Shown here: piece after piece, positions 43,912 through 51,423 of the stretch | How positions within the stretch are numbered: position 1 is the first letter of the stretch | How the letters are laid out: the number at the start of each line of letters is the position of its first letter | Source: Vibrio pomeroyi | GTDB lineage: Bacteria; Pseudomonadota; Gammaproteobacteria; Enterobacterales; Vibrionaceae | Assembly: GCA_041879425.1 (NCBI GenBank) | Contig: CP090855.1 | Coordinates: 1,798,001 to 1,862,000 of the forward strand | Direction: 5' to 3' | Length of the DNA stretch: 64,000 bases | Notes under the pieces: generated by a model | What the model was told of the DNA's origin: nothing | The model's database searches: none | What the model saw: only the letters and a program-made list of their open reading frames with translations | Translations under genes and position numbers: made by a program

Positions 43912-45057
43912 ATGAGTAGTCTTACTTTAAACAAAGGTAATATCTTTGGTGAGCTGTTACGTATCTTATCAGTTGTTACCGCGGCCATCACAATTGGCTT
44001 TATCATTACACTGTTTGTTAGCGAAGATGCTGTTGGTGCATTCAAGGTTCTGTTAACTGGTCCGTTCCCGATAGTCGATATTTCGGATACGGGAATAAAA
44101 CTTCGTGGCTTAAGCCGCACGGGTTCATGGCTTATTGATTTTACAACTCTTGTTTTACTTGGTTTATCCGTTTGTTTAGCATTTCGAGCGCGCCAATTTA
44201 GTATGGCAGCAGAGGGGCAACTTTTCTTAGGTGCCATCGCTTCAGCGGCTGTTGTTATCTACATTGATGGCCCTAGCTTTTTTGTTGTGCCGCTAGCGCT
44301 GTTTTCAGCAGCGACAATTGGATTTCTTTGGGGGATGATTCCGGGTTACCTAAAAGCATATCTTGGCGCGAATGAAATCGTTAGTACTTTGATGTTGAAT
44401 ATCATTGCTGTGCAATTGTATCGCTACATCCTTGTGTACTATATGAATGATCCAACAGCAGGTTTTATTGCATCAGAAACTATTCCAGTGGATATGCGTT
44501 TAGACCGAATTCTTCCAGGCACTAAATTGACGTCAATGTTCTACATTATGCTTGCAGCGTCTGCATTTGTTGTATTGCTTATTTACCGTTCGAAGTTTGG
44601 GTATCAGCTTAATATTCTTGGTGTTAATGAAAAGTTTGCTCGTTATGGCGGTATTGCAACTAAGAGAGTTGTCATGCTGACGTTTGCAGTAAGTGGTGTA
44701 TTTGCTGGCTTAGCAGGTGCACATTTGGCATTGGGGGTAACAAGCCGACTTAATCTTTATCTGGCGCCAGGAATTGGCTTTGAAGGTATTGTAGTCGCTT
44801 TACTTGCAAGAAATGACCCACGATTAATTCCATTGTGTGCTTTGCTTTACAGCTACCTTCGGGTGGGTTCGCAAATTATGGAACGCAGTACTGATGTACC
44901 TCGTGAGTTAGTGCTAATTATCCAAGCCTTGATCATCCTATTTGTGATGGTTGATCAACTGAAACCTTTCTTAAATCGCATAAAAGTTAAGTATGGAAAG
45001 AAAGCGTCTGATTCTTCCCAACTAACTAATTCTAATGGGGTCGCTAAAGATGTTTGA
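43912..45057 (+). CDS. Nucleoside ABC transporter permease 1 (NupP/YufP-like)
   Basis: 381 residues with about ten membrane segments. Family signatures: LSVCLAFRARQFSMAAEGQLFLGA (in parts: AFRARQFSMAAEGQ), GANEIVSTLMLN, YGGIATKRVVML and GFEGIVVALLARNDP. Forms the membrane pore with the second permease. Begins one base after the ATP-binding gene and overlaps the next gene by a few bases. Confidence 0.92.
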   Translation: MSSLTLNKGNIFGELLRILSVVTAAITIGFIITLFVSEDAVGAFKVLLTGPFPIVDISDTGIKLRGLSRTGSWLIDFTTLVLLGLSVCLAFRARQFSMAAEGQLFLGAIASAAVVIYIDGPSFFVVPLALFSAATIGFLWGMIPGYLKAYLGANEIVSTLMLNIIAVQLYRYILVYYMNDPTAGFIASETIPVDMRLDRILPGTKLTSMFYIMLAASAFVVLLIYRSKFGYQLNILGVNEKFARYGGIATKRVVMLTFAVSGVFAGLAGAHLALGVTSRLNLYLAPGIGFEGIVVALLARNDPRLIPLCALLYSYLRVGSQIMERSTDVPRELVLIIQALIILFVMVDQLKPFLNRIKVKYGKKASDSSQLTNSNGVAKDV

Positions 45058-46045
45058 AATGTCAATGGAAACAATTTTTTCGTTTGCCTTTTTAGCGGCA
45101 ACTTTACGTGCTGCAACACCACTGCTCCTCGCAACGATGGGTGGTTTGTTAACTGAGCTGTGTGGCGTTATCAACATTGCTTTGGAGGGCCTAATGTTAA
45201 TCGCGGCGTTTTTTGGTGTGTTATCAGGTGCTTATTGGTTGATGTGGGTTCCGGAAATGTCTTGGTTTGCTCCGTGGTTTGGTATGGGAGTAGGTTTGTT
45301 GTCTTCTGTTGCTTTGGCTTGGTTACTTGCTTTTTTCCACCTTGAACTTGGTTCGGATCTCATCCTCTCTGGTATTGGTATTAACGTGCTTGCCGGTGGT
45401 TTAACAGTCTTTCTGATGTTCGCTCTAACTGGTGATAAAGGTTCAACGAGTACGCTAGTGAGTCCGACATTACCTGAAATTCAGATCCCTTTGGTTAATC
45501 ATATTCCAGTGCTTGGTGAGTTAATTAATTCAGACTCTGGTCGCGGCTATAATTTCCTGACGTTCATCGCATTCCTAAGTGTCGTTGCTGTAAGTACGCT
45601 GCTTTACAAGACTCGTTTAGGTAAGAACCTACGAGCAGTCGGTGAAAATGAAGACGCGGCTCGTTCAGTTGGTATTGATGTTAAGCGAGTGAAATATCAA
45701 GCCATACTGTTAAGTGGGTTGCTTGCTGGTTTAGGTGGTGTGTACTTATCGATGGGGTACCTATCGTTCTTCCAAGCCAACATGACCGCAGGTCGTGGAT
45801 TCACTGCACTAGCGGCTATCTACCTTGGTGCTAAGCACCCAGTTGGTGCCATGTTCGCTGCTCTAATCTTTGGTGCAAGCACAGCTTTAGAGCCTCGTTT
45901 AGCTCTGTTCGAAATCCCTAGTGAAATCGTTGCTATGATTCCTGCAATTGTAACGATTTCCGCTCTTATCATTCATAGCGTCTACAAAGAGCGCAAGAAG
46001 AAAAAACTAGCGAAAGCAATTTATAATCTAAAAGGAAATGCATAA
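45050..46045 (+). CDS. Nucleoside ABC transporter permease 2 (NupQ/YufQ-like)
   Basis: 331 residues from an ATG at 45050 that overlaps the previous stop (ATGTTTGA). An upstream ATG at 45035 is possible. Multiple membrane segments; signatures TPLLLATMGGLLTELCGVIN, IALEGLMLIAAF, GKNLRAVGENEDAARSVGID, GRGFTALAAIYLGAKHPVGA. Partner of the preceding permease. Its stop overlaps the ADP-ribosylglycohydrolase start by one base (TAATG). Confidence 0.92.
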   Translation: MFEMSMETIFSFAFLAATLRAATPLLLATMGGLLTELCGVINIALEGLMLIAAFFGVLSGAYWLMWVPEMSWFAPWFGMGVGLLSSVALAWLLAFFHLELGSDLILSGIGINVLAGGLTVFLMFALTGDKGSTSTLVSPTLPEIQIPLVNHIPVLGELINSDSGRGYNFLTFIAFLSVVAVSTLLYKTRLGKNLRAVGENEDAARSVGIDVKRVKYQAILLSGLLAGLGGVYLSMGYLSFFQANMTAGRGFTALAAIYLGAKHPVGAMFAALIFGASTALEPRLALFEIPSEIVAMIPAIVTISALIIHSVYKERKKKKLAKAIYNLKGNA

Positions 46046-47136
46046 TGACTACTCAACAAAACGCGACTGTATTTAATAAGATTAAAGGTGCTTTGGCCGC
46101 TGCGGGGATGGGTGACGCTCTAGGCGCGCCAACCGAACTGTACTCGATCGATGAGATCCTAGAAGCTCATAATGGCTTGCTGACTAAATTTGTCGAGCCA
46201 CCTAAAGATACGTTTGCAGGTGATTTAAATGGTGTTTCCGGGCTAATTACAGATGATGCTAGTCAGATGTATGTTTTAGCGGAAGGTATTATCAAAGCAG
46301 GCTATGGAAAATTTACAAATGAAGATTGGGTTGAGTGTCTTCTTCGTTGGGCTGAAATGGAGCCATATGCTAACTACAAAGGTCCAACTACTGAACTAGT
46401 AGTTAAAGCTTTGAGAGAAGGGGTGCCAACAAATACGATTGGTCGTATTGGCACGTCAAAGCGACAAGCTCCGCAAGTTGGTGTAACTAACGGTGCAGGC
46501 ATGCGTGTTGCCCCTGCCGGATTAGTTTATCCAGGTAATGTAGATAAAGCTTGTGAGCTGGCTGCTTTAACTTGTATCCCGTCCCATGATACTAACATTG
46601 CGATTGCTTCCGCTTGTGCGATTGCTGCCGCAGTATCAGAGGCTATGGTTGAAGATGCCACTGTTGTAAGTATTCTTGAAGCTTCTCTAAAAGGAGCTCG
46701 CTACGGTGAAGCCTATGCACGTAAACATGCTCGTGTGGTAGCTGGCCCTAGTATTCACATGAAGATAGAACTGGCGATTGATATTGCAAATGAGGGAGGA
46801 GAGCTGATTGAATTTCTTCGCAAAATTGAAGGTTATATCGGCAACTCGGTTACAGCACATGAGTCTATACCATGCGCGATAGGTATCTTTGCATTTACTA
46901 AAGGTAACATTATGCAAGGAATTATTGCTTCAGCAAATGTAGGTAATGATACGGATAGTATTGCTACTATGGTTGGTTCAATTTCAGGTGCATGGAATGG
47001 CTTTGAGTCGATTCCAGCAGATATGTACGCTCAATGGTCGGAAGTGAACAGCAAGGACTTCAATATTGATCAGATTGCTGAAGGATTAACCACTCTAGCA
47101 ATTAAAGCATTGGATGATGCTCATGCAGTCAGCTAA
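46045..47136 (+). CDS. ADP-ribosylglycohydrolase (DraG/ARH-like) family enzyme
   Basis: 363 residues. DraG-fold motifs: GAGMGDALGAPTE-type start (AAAGMGDALGAPTELYS), the metal-site LITDDASQMYVLAE (Asp-Asp-Ala-Ser where many have TDDT), and the second metal site VGNDTDSIATMVGSISGA. The fold cleaves N- or O-ribosyl bonds with a dinuclear Mg centre. In a nucleoside-uptake operon it probably acts as a nucleoside or ribosyl hydrolase rather than on ADP-ribosylated protein. E. coli yegU occupies the same position between a nucleoside transporter and a PfkB kinase. Coupled by overlap to both neighbours. Confidence 0.85.
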   Translation: MTTQQNATVFNKIKGALAAAGMGDALGAPTELYSIDEILEAHNGLLTKFVEPPKDTFAGDLNGVSGLITDDASQMYVLAEGIIKAGYGKFTNEDWVECLLRWAEMEPYANYKGPTTELVVKALREGVPTNTIGRIGTSKRQAPQVGVTNGAGMRVAPAGLVYPGNVDKACELAALTCIPSHDTNIAIASACAIAAAVSEAMVEDATVVSILEASLKGARYGEAYARKHARVVAGPSIHMKIELAIDIANEGGELIEFLRKIEGYIGNSVTAHESIPCAIGIFAFTKGNIMQGIIASANVGNDTDSIATMVGSISGAWNGFESIPADMYAQWSEVNSKDFNIDQIAEGLTTLAIKALDDAHAVS

Positions 47137-48187
47137 GACTATTATGCCCCTAGATCATACAGAGGCTGAATTGGCGTCTACATGGGAAAGTTTGCACTTT
47201 TTGATTAGTAATCGAAAGCAGATTGACAGAGTGGTTGAAGTTATAAAGCAATCTAAACGTTTATTTGTTGTTGGAAGCGGTGAGTCATTTGTGGCAGCAA
47301 GGTACTTTGAGGAGATCTTTAAATTTACTGATAAATATGTTACGGCAGTGCAGTCTTTTGATTTTTTCAAGCGATATTCTTCACGGTTAGATAGTGAAAC
47401 GTGTGTTTTGGTTGTTTCATCGAGCGGTCGTCCTTCGCTAGTGATAGATGTACTCAAGTCGGTTATCGATTCGCCTGCTACTTCAATTGTATTGACAAAT
47501 AATGCAAAAGTTTGGAGGGCTGAAGATGTACCAGATTTATTTTATTCTACTTTTGCTTCTAAGAAAGGAATGCCAACACAAAGTACAGTTGCTACTTTTG
47601 TAGCTTTGTTGCTGGTAGCACAACAGTTAATGCCTGCAGTTAAGCGCTTCTATTCTTTGGATCTCTTTGACTATGTTCTTGGGTTTGATACTGAAATTGT
47701 TGAAATTTTGGCAACACATCGCAATAAAATTGAAACTTTTTACGATTCTAAGTACAGGTATTCGTGTGTCGGAACTGGATTTGGAGCCATACTGTCTGAG
47801 TCATTTGCAAACCTATTAGTTTGTGGTCCTGAAGTTGAAGCAAATTTTATGGAGATAGAGGAGTATCATCATTCTCTAAGAATGTTTATTCCTCAAAGAG
47901 AGAAGGTCATTTTTATTACCTGTGATTCAGAAAATTTAGATCCTTTTGTCCATGACACGATAGACGAATTATTGGTTAAGTCAGCTCGAGTTGTATTAAT
48001 TTGTACTTATGATGTATCCCAGTATAGTTTTAGTAAAGATGAAAATTTTACGGCAATCAGTTTATTAAGAAGAGGTAAGTGTTCTCAAGAAGTGAAATCT
48101 CTATTTTTACTTAATATAATTCAACACATTACTTTTTATATGGCTATTTACGCAACAGAGTGTGGCTATGTAAGAGCTGAAATTTAG
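47114..48187 (+). CDS. SIS-domain protein (double-SIS, GlmS/FrlB/AgaS-like)
   Basis: 357 residues with two SIS domains. First: SKRLFVVGSGESFVAARYFE, VLVVSSSGRPSLVIDVLKSV, then MPTQSTVATFVALLLV. Second: YSCVGTGFGAILSESFANLL, VEANFMEIEEYHHSLRMF (Glu and His of the isomerase type) and REKVIFITCD. Such proteins isomerise or deglycate phosphorylated sugars. It overlaps the upstream gene by 23 bases; an ATG at 47120 is an alternative start. Beside a PfkB kinase, it may act on the kinase product, as FrlB does on FrlD product. Substrate unknown. Confidence 0.8.
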   Translation: MMLMQSAKTIMPLDHTEAELASTWESLHFLISNRKQIDRVVEVIKQSKRLFVVGSGESFVAARYFEEIFKFTDKYVTAVQSFDFFKRYSSRLDSETCVLVVSSSGRPSLVIDVLKSVIDSPATSIVLTNNAKVWRAEDVPDLFYSTFASKKGMPTQSTVATFVALLLVAQQLMPAVKRFYSLDLFDYVLGFDTEIVEILATHRNKIETFYDSKYRYSCVGTGFGAILSESFANLLVCGPEVEANFMEIEEYHHSLRMFIPQREKVIFITCDSENLDPFVHDTIDELLVKSARVVLICTYDVSQYSFSKDENFTAISLLRRGKCSQEVKSLFLLNIIQHITFYMAIYATECGYVRAEI

Positions 48188-48195
48188 AGGGTTTT

Positions 48196-49119
48196 ATGAA
48201 GCTATTTGAGGTTTTAGCGGTCGGCGACGCCAATATCGATACCACTATTAAGGTAGATCACCTACCTAAACATGACGACAAAGTATTAGGTGAAAAAGTT
48301 TCATCGCAGATCGGTGGGACCGTAGCCAATAGTGCCTGTGTTCTTGGTAGTTTAGGTGTGAAGGTTACTGCACTCGCAAAGGTAGGTACCGATGGTCACG
48401 GTGCAGAAATTCTCAATGAGTATGCTAAGTACAATATAGATACTAGCTTTGTAGAGCAGATCGAAGGTTTTGAGGCGAACCAAGCGATCATTATGCTTGA
48501 TGACACAGGAGAGAAGTCACTCATATTTGTTCCAGCATGTCATTATGAGTATTCGAAAAGTAGGGCGATACTCGCTGTTTCTCAGGCTGAATATCTTTAC
48601 ACTATGCCTGGTGATATTTGCAAATTTGTTGAAATAGCAGCGCTTGCTTATAAGTATGAGACAAAAGTGGTGGTTGATATTGAGTCGACTATCGTAGCGT
48701 CTAAAGAAGATACCCATGCGATTCTAACTCATTCAGACATTGTATTTTTTAACGAAGAAGGTTTTACCAAAGCGATCGAACAGGACTTAACCGAAGAGAT
48801 ACTACATATACTGATTGAACAGTATAACCTTGATACTATTATCGTTACTTTGGGGGCAAATGGAGTGTTAGCAGCAAATAATAAAGGGGAAATAGAAAGG
48901 CATTCAGGTTTCGAGGTAGAGGTTATCGATACCACTGGTGCGGGTGATACATTTAATGCTTCTTTTTTATTTAGTAAAATAAATGGTTATCAATTGGATA
49001 AAAGTCTTGAATTTTCCTGTGCCGCTGCAGCTTACAGTATCGGTGGTTTAGGTCCAAAAGGAGCTGTGCCAACAATAGAATGTGTGACAGAGTTTTTGTT
49101 AGTAACTACCAGTCGCTAA
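48196..49119 (+). CDS. PfkB-family carbohydrate/nucleoside kinase
   Basis: 307 residues, ribokinase fold. Motifs: AVGDANIDTTIKVDHLP, the substrate loop VSSQIGGTVANSACVLGSLG, and the catalytic anion-hole motif DTTGAGDTFNASFLF with its Asp, then GPKGAVPT. AGAGGG precedes the ATG. Last gene of the operon, 8 bases after the SIS gene. It would phosphorylate ribose, a nucleoside, or a related sugar freed by the hydrolase. E. coli YegV is the analogous kinase of yegTUV. The exact substrate cannot be read from the motif. Confidence 0.88.
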   Translation: MKLFEVLAVGDANIDTTIKVDHLPKHDDKVLGEKVSSQIGGTVANSACVLGSLGVKVTALAKVGTDGHGAEILNEYAKYNIDTSFVEQIEGFEANQAIIMLDDTGEKSLIFVPACHYEYSKSRAILAVSQAEYLYTMPGDICKFVEIAALAYKYETKVVVDIESTIVASKEDTHAILTHSDIVFFNEEGFTKAIEQDLTEEILHILIEQYNLDTIIVTLGANGVLAANNKGEIERHSGFEVEVIDTTGAGDTFNASFLFSKINGYQLDKSLEFSCAAAAYSIGGLGPKGAVPTIECVTEFLLVTTSR

Positions 49120-49384
49120 ATATGTATTTTTACCGTAACTAAAAGATTAGTATAGTTATTATAAAGGAAATATTCGGCAAGATAGTGCATATGGAATAAA
49201 ACTGTGGTAAGGAAGTGTTCGAGATTGTTGACCACGTCATATTTAATATTGAGCTGTGTAGATTTACTCTGATTTTTCTTTTTCTGATACTGGATAGTAT
49301 CCGAGTGCTTAGTTATTGACTAATGACGTTGTATATACAAGTGGAGTTATTGATATGTGTAGTAATTCAGACCTGATCTGACAG
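49120..49384. other. Intergenic region at the island end
   Basis: 265 bases between the PfkB gene and the DUF4041 remnant. No clear terminator or gene. Probably a junction between insertions. Confidence 0.4.
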
Positions 49385-49885
49385 TTACCTACTTATCAAA
49401 GCAAAAGTGTCGACTATTTCTTGTTGGATCTTCCCGAAGTTATCATGCTTTGTTTTAGATAGGATAGAGTACTATCGACCTTTCCATTGAAAGCATCAAC
49501 GGCAAAATGAATTGCATAAGTTTTACGGTGAGCTTGAACATAATCATACGCGCCGGCATGAGCTTCTTTGACCATAGTTTACTCGTTTACGGGCTGCTTT
49601 TAGTTCTTCCCCTGCTTCTTTATATCTGTACTCTTCGGCGAGGTCATCTAGGACAGCTCGATTTGGGATGATATAGTCATCTTTATAGCCTTCAATGGTA
49701 TTACGCATCGCAAGAATCTCTTTCTCGTATGAGTCACCTTTAGCTTTGTTTAATCTTTTACGAGTTTTGTTACGCAAGTTCTCTGCCTGAGACAAAACAC
49801 CTTCTGCTTGAAAATTTATCGAAGCTGTTTCTTGGTGGGAGTTATTAGAAGATGGTTGGACGGTAGGTTCAACGCCAACACTCTC
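49385..49885 (-). pseudogene. DUF4041-like gene remnant with two frameshifts
   Basis: Three consecutive minus-strand frames continue one another: AENLRNKTRKRLNKAKGDSY, NTIEGYKDDYIIPNRAVLDD and ELKAARKRV; then MVKEAHAGAYDYVQAHRKTY, AIHFAVDAFNGKVDSTLSYL; then HDNFGKIQQEIVDTFALISR and a stop at 49385. The last parts resemble the DUF4041 domain of phage and defence-island proteins that often end in a GIY-YIG nuclease, which is absent here. Two frameshifts make it non-functional. Confidence 0.6.
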
Positions 49886-50087
49886 CTACGATTGGAATAA
49901 AGATCAGGGGGAGATTCCGTTGAATATTAGCGTGAGTAAAACGACCGTTTTGAATGGTCGGCCTTGGAAGTTTGGCATTGAAGCTAATTACTATATCGAG
50001 AAAGATGAAAACACGCGTCCGGACTTTATGTTGAGTTTCAACATTAGCCCTGTAGTGGAAAATAAACTGACGTCTTTATTCGATTAA
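49812..50087 (+). pseudogene. C-terminal fragment of an outer-membrane (transporter-like) protein
   Basis: In frame from 49812 to the stop at 50085-50087. WWELLEDGWTVGSTPTLSYD, PLNISVSKTTVLNGRPWKFG and NYYIEKDENTRPDFMLSFNI show the alternating pattern and wording of the last strands of a transporter-type beta-barrel. No start or N-terminal part exists upstream. The 5' part has been replaced by island DNA, marking the right border. Confidence 0.7.
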
Positions 50088-50145
50088 TCTTGGTTTAGTA
50101 TGACTCAATTAGATGGGCTGAACGATGGTCGTTTAGCCTGTTTTA

Positions 50146-50301
50146 TTAAAGCCAAAAGGTTAACCATAAAGCAAATAAAGACATAGCTGATAACAGAGCA
50201 ACGCTCTTGCTAAACATTGGCTTGTTCCAGCCAAGCTTAACTACATCTTGCTCTGTCAGTTCTAGGTTTATCTGTTCACAGTATCTATCGAGTTCTTTCA
50301 T
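50146..50301 (-). CDS. Small membrane protein of unknown function
   Basis: About 51 residues from the ATG at 50301, chosen because GAGG lies 8 bases upstream. Soluble start MKELDRYCEQINLELTEQD, then one membrane segment near the C-terminus (KSVALLSAMSLFALWLTFWL). Not recognised. Convergent to the outer-membrane protein fragment and close to the IS200 copy. Confidence 0.5.
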   Translation of the reverse strand: MKELDRYCEQINLELTEQDVVKLGWNKPMFSKSVALLSAMSLFALWLTFWL

Positions 50302-50380
50302 CGTCATCACCTCTTCAATCACTTCAATAATCAATATAACTGGATAGGTGTGTTCGTATAAATCAAGGATTTTATTGGCT

Positions 50381-51000
50381 CCTCAAAACCACCGCCTAGG
50401 GCGGTGGTGATTGTTCCTTGAGGCTATAGCCTGAAGAAGTGCCCATGTTAGAAGTAACCTCTTATTCACCACAAGTAAGAGGAAACAACCACATGGGCGA
50501 TTACAGAAGTTCATCACATGTCTATTGGCGTTGCAAATACCATATAGTTTGGACTCCAAAGTACAGATATAAGATTTTGAAAGATAAGGTAGGAAAGGAG
50601 CTTTATCGTTCAATCTATATTTTGTGCAATATGAAAGACTGCGAAGTTTTAGAATTAAACGTTCAACCAGATCATGTTCATCTTGTTGTCATTATTCCTC
50701 CCAAGTTATCAGTATCGAGTTTGTTAGGAGTTTTAAAAGGCCGAACAGCAATTCGACTTTTCAATAGATTCCCACATATACGTAAGAAATTATGGGGAAA
50801 TCACTTTTGGGCTAGAGGGTATTTTGTAGATACGGTCGGTGTGAATGAAGAAGTCATTCGGCGATATGTACGACACCAAGATAAGCAGGACATAGAGTAT
50901 GAACAACAATTACAGTTATTGAAGAACTGATAGCGCGGACGCCCCCCTTTAGGGGGTTATAAAGCAAAACCGCCTTCTAAGAAGGCGGATATTTTTTAAC
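50381..51000 (+). mobile_element. IS200/IS605-family insertion sequence (copy 2, distinct subtype)
   Basis: Left hairpin ACCACCGCCTAGGGCGGTGG at 50388, right hairpin CCGCCTTCTAAGAAGGCGG at 50970-50988, with a GCCCCCC/AGGGGG stem after the gene. Contains one intact tnpA. Related to, but clearly different from, copy 1; the 31450 remnant belongs to this subtype. Confidence 0.88.
50493..50930 (+). CDS. tnpA: IS200/IS605-family transposase TnpA
   Basis: 145 residues from the ATG at 50493 (MGDYRSSSHVYWRCKYHIVW), preceded by AAGAGGA. The longer frame upstream reads through the left end and lacks the family N-terminus. HUH motif in VQPDHVHLVVIIPP, WGNHFWARGYFVDTVGV, and catalytic Tyr in RRYVRHQDKQD. 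Intact and probably active. Confidence 0.93.
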   Translation: MGDYRSSSHVYWRCKYHIVWTPKYRYKILKDKVGKELYRSIYILCNMKDCEVLELNVQPDHVHLVVIIPPKLSVSSLLGVLKGRTAIRLFNRFPHIRKKLWGNHFWARGYFVDTVGVNEEVIRRYVRHQDKQDIEYEQQLQLLKN

Positions 51001-51091
51001 AGGCGTTTAGTCAGTCTGAACGATGATTCGTTTTGAATCGAGATGCGACCAATTCTCCATGATAGATTTCAAGCACTTAATCTAATTATTG

Positions 51092-51346
51092 GTGTATCAA
51101 ATTGTACGAGTAGACGTTAGAAAGTTATCTAACACACTGAGCAATGCAGGCGTTCCAGAGAAGAGGGCGGTGTTACTTGCCAAAGCATTCAAAGATTCAA
51201 TTAACGAAATCGACCCAGTATCTCAATCGTATGTGAACAAGAAGATTGAAAAGTCCAAAAATGAAACACTTCAATACTTGTTGGCATTTTTGGGGCTACA
51301 GATGATCTTGATTTCGTGTTTTCACTACATCATGACTAATTTGTAG
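51092..51346 (+). CDS. DUF1640-like small coiled-coil membrane protein
   Basis: 84 residues from a GTG at 51092, or a TTG 3 bases earlier; neither has a clear ribosome site. The sequence VRVDVRKLSNTLSNAGVPEK, then AKAFKDSINEIDPVSQSYVN, KKIEKSKNETLQYLLAFLGL and a C-terminal membrane segment fits the bacterial DUF1640 proteins. It lies about 90 bases after the IS200 right end, so its promoter may have been disturbed. It shares a bidirectional terminator with the DUF819 gene. Confidence 0.65.
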   Translation: MYQIVRVDVRKLSNTLSNAGVPEKRAVLLAKAFKDSINEIDPVSQSYVNKKIEKSKNETLQYLLAFLGLQMILISCFHYIMTNL

Positions 51347-51352
51347 GCATGA

Positions 51353-51386
51353 AAAAGTCCGATATTGGCGTACCAATATCGGACTT
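51353..51386. terminator. Bidirectional terminator between DUF1640-like and DUF819 genes
   Basis: AAAGTCCGATATTGG / CCAATATCGGACTTT around CGTA, a perfect 15-base stem flanked by A/T runs, between convergent genes. Confidence 0.88.
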
Positions 51387-51423
51387 TGATGTTTAATGGT
51401 TGTTTTTAGCTAAGTTAGAACAA

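Noticed and set aside
48383..48396. GGTAGGTACC inside the PfkB gene, matching the GGT-N4-ACC core
   Set aside because: It is within coding sequence and the outer TT/AA positions do not fit; likely chance.
49340..49390. Sequence before the DUF4041 remnant that could be the end of an IS3-type element
   Set aside because: No transposase or matching second end nearby; too short to support.
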